The notes: generated by a model not told the origin, from the sequence alone. A DNA stretch of 9,108 nucleotides from Shewanella sp. (GCA_004195335.1 SDWK01000682.1:1-9108), one strand, 5' to 3'; counted from the stretch's first letter, positions 1 through 8,500 are shown. Made by a program: numbers and translations.

Positions 1-27
1 GGTCATGTCTATGTATTTATCACTTTC

Positions 28-1656
28 TTACATTACCAACTGACGAATGTCAGACAGAAAGCTGATAAGGTAAGTAATGAAACGAGCACCTTCCGCCCCA
101 TCGATCACACGGTGATCGTAAGACAAAGAAAGTGGAAGCAGCAGACGTGGTTCGAATTCTTTTCCATTCCATACCGGCTTCAATTCAGACTTAGACACAC
201 CCAAGATAGCCACATCAGGGTAATTAACAATCGGCGTAAATGCCGTACCGCCAATGCCACCAAGACTTGAAATAGTAAAGCAACTTCCTTGCATGTCCGC
301 AGATTTAAGCTTGCCATCACGTGCGCGGATAGAAATATCAGTTAGCTCACGAGAAAGCTCAACAATACCTTTCTTATCAACATCACGAACCACCGGTACC
401 ATCAAACCATTTGGCGTATCGACAGCAACACCAATATGGAAGTATTTCTTCTGAATCAAAGATTCGCCATCAGCACTTAGGCTTGAGTTGAATACAGGGA
501 AATCAGCCAGTGCCTTAGCAACCGCTTTCATCATGAACACAAGAGGCGTGATCTTGTAATCCGCTTTTTTCTTAGCAGCCAATTCATTCTGCTGCTTACG
601 GAACGCTTCCATCTCAGTGATATCGGCTTCATCGAACTGCGTCACATGTGGGATAGTTACCCAGTTGCGATGCAGGTTCGGACCCGAAATCTTCTGAATG
701 CGACTTAACGGCACCTCTTCAACTTCACCAAACTTGGCGAAATCGACTTTAGGTGCAGCAATCACATTCAAACCACCCGCGCCACCAGCAACTGCAGTTG
801 CAGCTGTTGCTTTAGGACGGCTCAATTCATACTTGATGAATGCCTGAACGTCTTCTTTAAGAATACGTCCTTTACGACCAGAACCTTTGACGAGTGTTAG
901 ATCAGCACCAAATTCGCGCGCTAAACGGCGCACTGCAGGCGATGCATGCACACCACCCGTCTTTGGCTGACTGCCCGCACTTGGATGATGCGGCACAGGT
1001 GGCTTGCTTGGAGCTGGATCGGCTGGCGCAGCAACAACTGAAGCCGACGGAACAGATGTAGGAACAGGTGTCGGTGCCGCAGAGCCAACTTCAAGCATAA
1101 GCACTAAAGAGCCCATAGAGACTTTGTCACCTACATTCACTTTAAGCTCTTTAACCACGCCCGCTAAAGGTGCTGGCACCTCCATGGTCGCTTTATCAGT
1201 TTCTAACGTAATAAGGCCCGTATCGACATCAATGCTGTCACCGACGGCAACCAGCACTTCGATAATATCAACATCCCCCGCATCACCGATATCAGGCACT
1301 GTTACTTCGATAATCTGCGTACCACCCGTTACTGGAGCCATTGGCGCTTCAACAACTGGTGTAGGAGCTACCACAGGCGCCGCAGGCTTATCAGCTGCAA
1401 CTGGCACGGCAGCGCTGGATCCGACAGACATCATGGCAATCAAGGTGCCTTCAGAAACTGTGTCACCCACTGCAATATTGAGCTCAGACAACACCCCCGC
1501 AAACGGTGCGGGGATATCCATAGTCGCTTTATCGCTTTCAACCGTAATGATAGATTCTTCAGCAGCTAAGGTATCACCTACTGCAACACAGATTTCGATA
1601 ACCTGAACGTCATCACCACCGATATCAGGAACCAAAACTTCTTTTAATTCAGCCAT
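28..1656 (-). CDS. aceF: Dihydrolipoyllysine-residue acetyltransferase, E2 of pyruvate dehydrogenase
   Basis: This is the core subunit of the pyruvate dehydrogenase complex. Its lipoyl arms carry the acetyl group from E1 to CoA in the cytoplasm. The 542-residue protein shows two N-terminal lipoyl domains, about residues 3-78 and 115-191. The lipoylated lysines are K43 in ESDKATM and K155 in ETDKATM. Ala/Pro-rich linkers follow each domain. A peripheral subunit-binding domain spans about 236-275 ([14 protein letters not shown], then [11 protein letters not shown]). The catalytic domain runs from about 310 to the end, with the active-site motif SYDHRVIDG (H515, D519). E. coli AceF has three lipoyl domains and about 630 residues, so this is the two-lipoyl form. 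The ATG is preceded by AGAGGG on the minus strand, and only 12 bases separate it from the aceE stop, so the two genes are co-transcribed. Downstream lpd is expected but lies outside the window. Confidence 0.97.
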   Translation of the reverse strand: MAELKEVLVPDIGGDDVQVIEICVAVGDTLAAEESIITVESDKATMDIPAPFAGVLSELNIAVGDTVSEGTLIAMMSVGSSAAVPVAADKPAAPVVAPTPVVEAPMAPVTGGTQIIEVTVPDIGDAGDVDIIEVLVAVGDSIDVDTGLITLETDKATMEVPAPLAGVVKELKVNVGDKVSMGSLVLMLEVGSAAPTPVPTSVPSASVVAAPADPAPSKPPVPHHPSAGSQPKTGGVHASPAVRRLAREFGADLTLVKGSGRKGRILKEDVQAFIKYELSRPKATAATAVAGGAGGLNVIAAPKVDFAKFGEVEEVPLSRIQKISGPNLHRNWVTIPHVTQFDEADITEMEAFRKQQNELAAKKKADYKITPLVFMMKAVAKALADFPVFNSSLSADGESLIQKKYFHIGVAVDTPNGLMVPVVRDVDKKGIVELSRELTDISIRARDGKLKSADMQGSCFTISSLGGIGGTAFTPIVNYPDVAILGVSKSELKPVWNGKEFEPRLLLPLSLSYDHRVIDGAEGARFITYLISFLSDIRQLVM

Positions 1657-1668
1657 TTTGTTTCCCTC

Positions 1669-4332
1669 TTACGCGTACTGTGGATTGATCTTGTCAACGT
1701 CTATGCCGTATTCTTTAATGGCTTTAGTCAGCACATCTACTGGCAATTCGTTACGATCAACAAGGGCTTTTAGTGAAGCGATAACGATAAACTTAGCGTC
1801 AACTTCAAAGTGATGACGTAGGTTTTCACGACTATCAGAACGGCCAAAACCATCTGTACCCAACACTTTATAATCTGTTGGGATATAAGCACGTAACTGC
1901 TCACCGTAAATCTTCATGTAGTCAGTTGCCACAATCGCTGGCGCATCACTTGAAAGTACTTCGCTGATATAAGGAACTTTTGGCGTTTCAGTTGGGTGCA
2001 GCATATTGTAACGCTCACATGCCTGACCATCGCGGGTGAGTTCGTTAAAGCTGGTTACACTATAAACATCAGCAGTAATACCGAAGTCTTTAGATAGTGC
2101 CACCGCCGCTTTACGTACTTGCTCAAGAATAGTGCCACTGCCCATTAACTGCACAGCGCCTTTACCGCTACCTTGCAGCGTTTCAAGCTTGTAGATACCT
2201 TTGACGATACCTTCCTCGCTGCCTTCTGGCATTGCTGGTTGAACGTAGTTTTCGTTCATCGTGGTTAGGTAGTAGAAGACATCTTCCTGCTCACCATACA
2301 TACGTCGAATACCGTCTTGAACGACAACAGCAATCTCATAACCGTACGTTGGATCATAAGAGATACAGCTTGGAATAGTGTTAGCTAAGACATGGCTGTG
2401 ACCATCCTGATGCTGCAGACCTTCACCGTTAAGCGTTGTACGACCAGATGTACCACCAATCATAAAGCCACGAGCACGCATATCACCTGCAGCCCAAGCC
2501 ATGTCGCCAATACGTTGGAAACCAAACATTGAGTAGTAGATATAGAACGGGATCATTGGGGTGTCGTTAACAGAGTAACTAGTCGCCGCAGCAACCCAAG
2601 ATGACATTGCACCTAGCTCGTTAATCCCTTCTTGTAATACTTGACCGGTTTTATCTTCACGGTAGTAAGCCACTTGATCTGAATCTTGTGGAATATACTT
2701 TTGCCCTTCATGAGCGTAAATACCCACTTGGCGGAACAGGCCTTCCATACCAAAGGTACGAGCTTCGTCAGGAATAATCGGTACGATTTGCTTACCAATC
2801 TTCTTATCTTTCAACAATGCAGTCAAAATGCGCACAAATGCCATAGTGCTCGAAATCTCACGGCCATTAGAGCCTTTCAATACCGAGTCAAATATCTTCA
2901 GTGCAGGCACCTCAATATCTTGAGAGAACTTCTGACGACGTGCAGGAATTGCACCGTGTAGCTCGGCGCGGCGAGCTTTAAGATATTGAACTTCTTCTGA
3001 ATCAGCACCAGGATGATAGAAAGGAATATCTTCTAGCTGGTCGTCGGCAATCGGGATATTGAAACGATCGCGGAAGTACTTAAGTGATTCAACACCCATC
3101 TTCTTCACGTTATGCGCGATGTTCTTACCTTCACCCGCATCACCCATACCGTAACCTTTAACGGTTTTAGCTAGGATGACTGTTGGACGACCTTTAGTGT
3201 TTTTAGCGTGCTGAAGCGCAGCAAAAATCTTAACTGGATCGTGACCACCACGGTTTAGACGCCAAATGTCATCATCTGACATGTTTGCGACCATTTCTGC
3301 CGTTTCTGGGTACTTACCAAAGAAGTGTTCACGCGTATAAGCGCCGCCTTTAGCTTTACAGTTCTGGTATTCACCATCTACGGTTTCTTCCATCAACTGC
3401 AGTAACTTGCCGCTAGTATCACGGGCAAGTAGTGGATCCCAATAACGACCCCAAATCACTTTCACCGCTTCCCAGCCTGCGCCGCGGAACTCGCCTTCAA
3501 GTTCTTGGATGATCTTACCGTTACCACGTACAGGGCCATCAAGACGCTGTAGGTTACAGTTAACAATAAAGCATAAGTTATCTAACTCTTCACGAGCAGC
3601 AAGGCCAATAGCACCTAATGCTTCTGGCTCATCACACTCACCATCACCCAAGAAGCAATATACTGTCTGCTCAGAGCAATCTTTTAAACCACGGTCAGTC
3701 AAATACTTAAGAAAACGTGCTTGATAAATCGCTTGGATAGGACCAAGACCCATAGAAACCGTTGGGAACTGCCAGTAGTCGGGCATCAACTTAGGGTGCG
3801 GGTACGAAGGCAGACCTTTACCATCAACTTCTTGACGGAAGTTATTCATCTGATCTTCAGTGATGCGCCCTTCAAGGAAAGAACGTGAATAGATACCAGG
3901 AGCAATATGGCCTTGGAAGTAAACCAAATCGCCACCGTCTTTTTCATTTGGACCGCGGAAGAAGTGGTTAAAACAAACGTCATAAATGGTGGCACTCGAT
4001 GCAAAGCTTGAGATGTGACCACCTAGCTCTAAATCTTTCTTAGAACCACGTAGCACCATAGCCAAGGCATTCCAACGAACGATAGCGCGAATACGGCGCT
4101 CCATCTCTTGGTTGCCAGGCATGTGAGGCTCTTGACCTGAAGGAATCGTGTTCAAGTAAGCGGTAGTCGCTTTATAAGGCAGATGAGTACCATTACGACG
4201 TGCTTTGTCGATTAACTTTTCAAGAAGGTAATGTGCGCGTTCAGGACCCTCTTGCTCAAGTACAGCCTGCAGAGAATCAACCCACTCTTGGGTCTCTAAT
4301 GGATCTAAGTCTTGTAGCATATGTTCAGACAT
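1669..4332 (-). CDS. aceE: Pyruvate dehydrogenase E1 component (homodimeric type)
   Basis: Thiamine-diphosphate-dependent E1 decarboxylates pyruvate and reductively acetylates the lipoyl groups of AceF. I place the start at the ATG at 4332 (MSEHMLQDLDP), not at the in-frame ATG at 4350. A GGAAGGA ribosome site sits 7 bases before 4332, and nothing comparable precedes 4350. This start gives 887 residues, the E. coli AceE length, and puts landmark residues at E. coli numbers: H106 (GGHISSFAS), H142 (YFQGHIAPG), D230 and N260 of the ThDP/Mg motif (GDGECDEP, then INCN-like VNCNLQRLDGP) and H407 (GKNIAHNVKKM). The conserved EGINELG loop is at 568-574. The gene is intact. The 86-base gap to pdhR contains dyads that could shape the leader. 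Expression is expected to follow the PdhR-controlled operon promoter, possibly with an internal promoter. Confidence 0.97.
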   Translation of the reverse strand: MSEHMLQDLDPLETQEWVDSLQAVLEQEGPERAHYLLEKLIDKARRNGTHLPYKATTAYLNTIPSGQEPHMPGNQEMERRIRAIVRWNALAMVLRGSKKDLELGGHISSFASSATIYDVCFNHFFRGPNEKDGGDLVYFQGHIAPGIYSRSFLEGRITEDQMNNFRQEVDGKGLPSYPHPKLMPDYWQFPTVSMGLGPIQAIYQARFLKYLTDRGLKDCSEQTVYCFLGDGECDEPEALGAIGLAAREELDNLCFIVNCNLQRLDGPVRGNGKIIQELEGEFRGAGWEAVKVIWGRYWDPLLARDTSGKLLQLMEETVDGEYQNCKAKGGAYTREHFFGKYPETAEMVANMSDDDIWRLNRGGHDPVKIFAALQHAKNTKGRPTVILAKTVKGYGMGDAGEGKNIAHNVKKMGVESLKYFRDRFNIPIADDQLEDIPFYHPGADSEEVQYLKARRAELHGAIPARRQKFSQDIEVPALKIFDSVLKGSNGREISSTMAFVRILTALLKDKKIGKQIVPIIPDEARTFGMEGLFRQVGIYAHEGQKYIPQDSDQVAYYREDKTGQVLQEGINELGAMSSWVAAATSYSVNDTPMIPFYIYYSMFGFQRIGDMAWAAGDMRARGFMIGGTSGRTTLNGEGLQHQDGHSHVLANTIPSCISYDPTYGYEIAVVVQDGIRRMYGEQEDVFYYLTTMNENYVQPAMPEGSEEGIVKGIYKLETLQGSGKGAVQLMGSGTILEQVRKAAVALSKDFGITADVYSVTSFNELTRDGQACERYNMLHPTETPKVPYISEVLSSDAPAIVATDYMKIYGEQLRAYIPTDYKVLGTDGFGRSDSRENLRHHFEVDAKFIVIASLKALVDRNELPVDVLTKAIKEYGIDVDKINPQYA

Positions 4333-4339
4333 TTCGCAG

Positions 4340-4346
4340 TCCTTCC
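4340..4346 (-). promoter_or_regulatory. Ribosome binding site that decides the aceE start
   Basis: The minus strand reads GGAAGGA here, 7 bases before the ATG at 4332. This is close to an ideal Shine-Dalgarno. The upstream in-frame ATG at 4350 overlaps the region just before it and is preceded only by AT-rich sequence. Initiation at 4332 also matches the length and N-terminus of other AceE proteins. Confidence 0.8.
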
Positions 4347-4370
4347 CCATACGTAGTAATAATAATCATC

Positions 4371-4384
4371 ATGAAAATTTTCAT
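4371..4384. repeat. 14-base perfect palindrome in the pdhR-aceE gap
   Basis: The bases read ATGAAAATTTTCAT, identical on both strands. They are followed at 4388-4401 by a second dyad, CAGAA-N4-TTCTG, and then by the hairpin at 4401-4427. The palindrome lies 39 bases upstream of the aceE ATG. It could be a protein-binding site or part of leader structure. I do not recognise a specific regulator consensus, and AT-rich palindromes can arise by chance. Confidence 0.5.
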
Positions 4385-4400
4385 TTTCAGAATATTTTCT

Positions 4401-4427
4401 GGTGTGAAGCTTCAGGCTTTACACACC
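4401..4427 (-). repeat. Hairpin overlapping the pdhR stop codon
   Basis: The arms GGTGTG (4401-4406) and CACACC (4422-4427) pair. An inner AAGC/GCTT stem (4407-4410 with 4416-4419) extends it, with a two-base bulge. On the transcribed minus strand the structure begins in the last codons of pdhR and includes its stop. No T-run follows, so it does not look like a classical terminator. It could act in partial attenuation, RNA processing or stability between pdhR and aceE. Confidence 0.5.
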
Positions 4428-5171
4428 GCTTTTTAAACGGCGCAGGCTACGCTGCAACCGGCTATCTTCTTCCCTTACAGACAGCATGACTTCCTCAATG
4501 TAACTTAAGTGTTCATTAGAGGCTTCTCTAGCTGCTTCGGGATCACGGCGAACGATGGCGGCAAGCAAGGCCAACCTATGATCGTTCGCCATTGCGGAGG
4601 CTTCCTCTCTTCGATTCAGAAGCTCCAGGTTCTGCGCCACGTTTTTATGCAGCACAGGGGATAAACTTAAGACAAGGTGTAACATGGCTACGTTATGAGA
4701 GGCTTCCGCGATCGCACGGTAGAATCTTACAATCGCTTCTGCTTGCAGGTCTATTTCAGCTGCCGCATCGACTTCCATAATCATACGTTTGATATTTTGC
4801 ATATCGGCGTCGGTACCACGTAGCGCCGCAAAATAGGCCATCATCCCTTCTGTCGCATGACGAAATTCGAGTAGGTCGTATTGACTCTCTGAGTCACTAT
4901 TCATCAACTCGACGATAGGATCGGCTAAGCTCTGCCAAAGCTGTTCTTTGACATAGGTGCCACCGCCTTGACGACGCAAGAGTAAACCTTTGGCTTCAAG
5001 CTTTTGAATGGCTTCGCGCAATGAGGGACGAGAGACCTCGAACTGTAATGCTAGTTCGCGTTCTGGAGGTAGTTTTTGACCTGGCTGGAGACTTCCTTCC
5101 AAGATCATCTGTTCCAACTGTCCCATGATGACGTCAGAAATTTTTGGCTGGTTTATTTTGCTATAAGCCAT
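4419..5171 (-). CDS. pdhR: Pyruvate dehydrogenase complex repressor, GntR/FadR family
   Basis: PdhR is a cytoplasmic DNA-binding repressor. It releases its operator when pyruvate binds, so it induces the pyruvate dehydrogenase operon when pyruvate accumulates. The 250-residue protein is close to the E. coli length (254). It has an N-terminal winged helix-turn-helix, about residues 8-75, including LPPERELALQFEVSRPSLRE and the basic wing LLLRRQGGGTYV. A helical FCD effector domain spans about 97-225, with the characteristic QYDLLEFRHATEGMMAYFAA segment. The N-terminus MAYSKINQPK closely matches E. coli PdhR. A GAGGG ribosome site precedes the ATG. It is the first gene of the operon. The palindromic PdhR box 22 bases upstream implies autoregulation. 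Confidence 0.96.
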   Translation of the reverse strand: MAYSKINQPKISDVIMGQLEQMILEGSLQPGQKLPPERELALQFEVSRPSLREAIQKLEAKGLLLRRQGGGTYVKEQLWQSLADPIVELMNSDSESQYDLLEFRHATEGMMAYFAALRGTDADMQNIKRMIMEVDAAAEIDLQAEAIVRFYRAIAEASHNVAMLHLVLSLSPVLHKNVAQNLELLNRREEASAMANDHRLALLAAIVRRDPEAAREASNEHLSYIEEVMLSVREEDSRLQRSLRRLKSGV

Positions 5172-5192
5172 ATGGCCCTCAGATCCTTTTGT

Positions 5193-5211
5193 AAATTGGT
5201 CTTACCAATTT
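5193..5211. promoter_or_regulatory. PdhR operator
   Basis: The sequence AAATTGGT-CTT-ACCAATTT is a perfect inverted repeat with a 3-base spacer. It matches the known PdhR box (ATTGGTNNNACCAAT). It lies between the proposed -10 element and the pdhR ATG, about +8 to +26 from the inferred transcription start. That position suits repression by blocking RNA polymerase, and it makes pdhR-aceEF autoregulated. Confidence 0.92.
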
Positions 5212-5225
5212 AGTCGACTGAGCGC

Positions 5226-5254
5226 ACTTTATCAAATCACATTTTGAATGTCCA
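5226..5254 (-). promoter_or_regulatory. Candidate sigma-70 promoter of pdhR-aceEF
   Basis: On the minus strand a -35 element TGGACA (5249-5254) is followed after 17 bases by TAAAGT (5226-5231). These match the consensus at 5 of 6 and 4 of 6 positions. The inferred start near 5219 places the PdhR operator just downstream, as in E. coli. Between the two hexamers is a dyad, TCAAA-N6-TTTGA, at 5232-5247. The promoter is inferred from sequence only. Confidence 0.45.
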
Positions 5255-5257
5255 GCT

Positions 5258-5273
5258 TGTGATCCACATCATA
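5258..5273. promoter_or_regulatory. Candidate CRP-type (or FNR-type) site upstream of pdhR
   Basis: TGTGA-N6-TCATA matches the CRP consensus TGTGA-N6-TCACA at 9 of 10 arm positions. The same bases read GTGAT-CCAC-ATCAT, an 8 of 10 match to the FNR consensus. The centre would be about 46 bases upstream of the inferred start, beside the -35 element, compatible with activation. Which of the two regulators, if either, binds cannot be told from sequence alone. Confidence 0.45.
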
Positions 5274-5296
5274 TATGCTCGTGATATGTGAGCATA
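5274..5296. repeat. Inverted repeat TATGCTC-N9-GAGCATA
   Basis: A perfect 7-base inverted repeat with a 9-base spacer directly abuts the CRP-like site, upstream of the pdhR promoter. It could be an operator for an unidentified dimeric regulator. It has no T-run on either side, so it is unlikely to be a terminator. Confidence 0.5.
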
Positions 5297-5360
5297 GCGG
5301 AAAAAGCAGCCAAAGGGGTCTGACCATTATCACTGAACTTTGATTTTCATATGTTTAACC

Positions 5361-5384
5361 AAAAAATCCCAACTCATTAAGTTG
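5361..5384 (-). terminator. Weak candidate terminator after ampE
   Basis: The minus strand reads CAACT-TAATG-AGTTG and then GGATTTTTTGG, a 5-base stem followed two bases later by six T. It begins 10 bases after the ampE stop and precedes the pdhR promoter. The stem is short and AT-rich, so termination may be partial and some read-through into pdhR is possible. Confidence 0.35.
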
Positions 5385-5393
5385 TAAGTTCTT

Positions 5394-6245
5394 TTAAGCC
5401 ACAACGCCAAATATCGTCAATAATGACAAACTGGTAAGAAGAAGAATAAAGTTACGCTTGCTCAATTGTAGCAGCGCTAATGTGGCCTGCACGCATATTG
5501 GCTTGGCCAACGCTTCGGGTCTAGGCTCTGCCGCTAAGGCTATCTCGGTGACAATCTCTCTGGCACTGTATTTCAAACTAAAGCCGAACTCCATCCAACT
5601 TTTAAGGGCCTGTGAAAATTGTCCACTGAGTACATAACCAAAGGAAAAGACCCGGCAGGGGATCCAGTCCAGTAAAGTCAGAACCTGACCAACAAGAGGC
5701 AGCGCCAAAGACTGCTGAAGATTCTCATCAGAAAAATACCTAACAGTGCAGTAAAACACGGCTCCGGCGGGTCCAAAGAAAATAAGGTAGAGAGCGACGG
5801 CGCCATAAAAACGGTAATTTAGCCAGGCAACACTCTGACCGACCTTAGCGCCTAAGTCTTCTTCAGAGATGGCTTCTATTGGCCTATTACAATCTAACTC
5901 ATCGGCAAAGTGATAACACGCCTGCGAATCTCCCCGGCAAGCGGCCTGCATATAGCGTTTAAACGTTTGCCTCTGCTTTAGATGGCTGAAACAGAGTATG
6001 GCAATGGCAACCCAAAGCAATAGACTTAACACCCCCCAAAATAGGCCCGCTAGCGCCCATGTAGCCACTTGTACCGCAATAGCCGGTAACACAAGCGCCA
6101 AAGCCATCATCATTTGAGAATTAAGCTGTTTTTCACCGAAGAGATTATTAGAATAAACGCGTAAAAATGACTCTAGCTGCCAACTCTTAGGTAAAAGTTT
6201 CAAACGCTCAACAATGATAGCCACCAATAGGGAAAACAAAGCCAT
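5394..6245 (-). CDS. ampE: AmpE-family integral membrane protein
   Basis: AmpE is an inner-membrane protein historically linked to beta-lactamase induction signalling together with AmpD. Its biochemical role remains poorly defined. I start it at the ATG at 6245 (MALFSLLVAIIVERLKLL). This has AAAAGGA 8 bases upstream, gives 283 residues (E. coli has 284) and aligns with the E. coli N-terminus. A TTG 11 codons further upstream extends the frame but has a poor ribosome site. Hydrophobic segments are seen at about residues 1-14, 45-66, 68-89, 145-167 and 265-283. Conserved family stretches are AWLNYRFYGA (140-149) and LDWIPCRVFSFGYVLSG (192-208). The gap of 160 bases to ampD could hold its own promoter: TATAGT at 6319-6324 on the minus strand is a possible -10, with no good -35. 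Confidence 0.9.
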   Translation of the reverse strand: MALFSLLVAIIVERLKLLPKSWQLESFLRVYSNNLFGEKQLNSQMMMALALVLPAIAVQVATWALAGLFWGVLSLLLWVAIAILCFSHLKQRQTFKRYMQAACRGDSQACYHFADELDCNRPIEAISEEDLGAKVGQSVAWLNYRFYGAVALYLIFFGPAGAVFYCTVRYFSDENLQQSLALPLVGQVLTLLDWIPCRVFSFGYVLSGQFSQALKSWMEFGFSLKYSAREIVTEIALAAEPRPEALAKPICVQATLALLQLSKRNFILLLTSLSLLTIFGVVA

Positions 6246-6253
6246 GTAGAGTA

Positions 6254-6260
6254 TCCTTTT
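6254..6260 (-). promoter_or_regulatory. Ribosome binding site that decides the ampE start
   Basis: The minus strand reads AAAAGGA, with the core AAGGA ending 8 bases before the ATG at 6245. The alternative TTG start at 6278 has no comparable site. The ATG also agrees with the normal family N-terminus. Confidence 0.65.
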
Positions 6261-6405
6261 CAAAGACGGACCCAGCAATATGGTCCCGGTTCGACGCTCA
6301 TATGTTCGTCAATAATTCACTATATACTAAGCGATAATTAACCACTATCTCTTTGCAAAACCGAATCACTCATGATCAACGTTTAACGTAATTTTTTTTT
6401 AACTT

Positions 6406-7023
6406 TTAACTTAAATCTTTTTTAAATCGTGGCCATTCAAAGCTTTCGCCGGGATCAGTTTTGCGACCTGGCGCAATATCACAATGACCAACTACGCTAT
6501 CAATATTGAGCATAGGATATGTGTCGAACAAGGCAAGGGTTAGAATTTTCAGTTCATGATATTGAAGTTCGGTATAAGCCTCAGTATCGGTCCCTTCAAG
6601 CTCAATACCAATCGCAAAATCATTACAACCTTCCCTAGAACCATAACTGGAAACACCAGCATGCCAGGCTCGTTCATCACAAGAAACAAATTGGACTAAC
6701 TCGCCATCTCGTCGAATTAGAAAGTGAGCAGAAACCTCAAGCCCCTTAAGGTCCATAAAGCTAGGATCGGCACTTGTATCCAGACACCCCATAAACAGTT
6801 GTTCAATATATGGTTTACCGAAACGGCCAGCAGGAAGACTAATATTATGAATAACCAACAAACTAACCTCATTCGAAGGACGACAGTTAAAATGGGGAGA
6901 TTCACAGCGTCTTGCATCGTTTACCCAGCCATTAACACAGCGCTTTTCCAGACGAATATCATTGTCCGTTGAAGAACATACTTGTGCTGAAGCGGAGGTA
7001 AGGGGTTCTATGTTTGAAGGCAT
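6406..7023 (-). CDS. ampD: 1,6-anhydro-N-acetylmuramyl-L-alanine amidase
   Basis: AmpD is a cytoplasmic zinc amidase that cuts the bond between anhydro-MurNAc and the stem peptide during peptidoglycan recycling. It thereby lowers the muropeptide signal that induces AmpC-type beta-lactamases. The 205-residue protein is an Amidase_2 domain. The zinc ligands are H59 (VIHNISLP), H180 and D190 (GHCDIAPGRKTDPG). The catalytic glutamate is E141 (IGIELEGTD) and the helper lysine is K188. Other family stretches are SAHFLIRRDGELVQ and RAWHAGVSSYGSREGCND. Relative to E. coli (183 residues) there are about 26 extra N-terminal residues. The ATG at 7023 has no clear ribosome site, but the extension has no better internal ATG, GTG or TTG start in frame. 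The gene diverges from nadC and lies upstream of ampE on the same strand. Confidence 0.95.
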   Translation of the reverse strand: MPSNIEPLTSASAQVCSSTDNDIRLEKRCVNGWVNDARRCESPHFNCRPSNEVSLLVIHNISLPAGRFGKPYIEQLFMGCLDTSADPSFMDLKGLEVSAHFLIRRDGELVQFVSCDERAWHAGVSSYGSREGCNDFAIGIELEGTDTEAYTELQYHELKILTLALFDTYPMLNIDSVVGHCDIAPGRKTDPGESFEWPRFKKDLS

Positions 7024-8248
<1,225 letters not shown>

Positions 8249-8275
8249 CAGATGACTCACAAGTAATGAGTGCAC

Positions 8276-8307
8276 GGTGTTTCGTAGCCAAAGCTGTACG
8301 AAACGCC
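8276..8307. repeat. Strong hairpin downstream of nadC
   Basis: GGTGTTTCGTA (8276-8286) pairs with TACGAAACGCC (8297-8307), 11 base pairs including one G-U. An inner AGC-CAAA-GCT can extend the stem if one base bulges. It starts 28 bases after the nadC stop, preceded by a smaller dyad at 8255-8271. There is no T-run on either strand, so it is not a canonical intrinsic terminator. It may stabilise the nadC mRNA 3' end, aid termination, or be a dispersed palindromic repeat unit. Confidence 0.75.
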
Positions 8308-8473
8308 TAACCCAAATCACACTCATGCTTCATACTACACCTCTTCGAAAAACTGTTGTGCGATATTTGTACAAAACAAAAAACTATCGCTTGTGAAATT
8401 GACAGTATTTTCGATTCTTAAAGCGCCCAAAAATTGACACAACGCACCAAAGTGCCAGTTTTCGATACACAGC

Positions 8474-8500
8474 CAAAAAAATGTTAGAACTTTTTAACAT
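8474..8500 (-). terminator. Weak minus-strand terminator-like hairpin
   Basis: On the minus strand ATGTTA and TAACAT pair around an 8-base loop (8481-8500), followed at once by a run of T (8475-8481, sharing one base with the stem). The stem is AT-rich and weak. It would only matter if something is transcribed leftwards across 8500-8760. Confidence 0.25.

Noticed and set aside
1..27. Start of lpd downstream of aceF
   Set aside because: The 27 bases contain no recognisable lpd N-terminus or ribosome site. The gene is expected further along but cannot be seen.
1004..1606. Plus-strand 200-codon open frame opposite aceF
   Set aside because: It is antisense to the repetitive Ala/Pro/Val-rich lipoyl and linker coding region. 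Its Ser/Thr/Ala-rich translation is what the complement of such codons gives.
4333..4350. Longer aceE start at the ATG at 4350
   Set aside because: The region before it has no Shine-Dalgarno. The ATG at 4332 has a near-ideal one and gives the family length and residue numbering.
6246..6278. Longer ampE start at the TTG at 6278
   Set aside because: It is a non-ATG codon with a weak ribosome site. The ATG at 6245 has AAGGA and aligns with the E. coli N-terminus.
6391..6400. Run of nine T after a small dyad as a terminator for ampD
   Set aside because: The T-run is on the plus strand, whereas ampD is transcribed on the minus strand, where it reads as A. No plus-strand gene ends here.
8434..8470. 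TTGACA at 8434-8439 (and at 8399-8404) as promoter -35 elements
   Set aside because: No acceptable -10 hexamer occurs at 16-18 bases downstream of either one.
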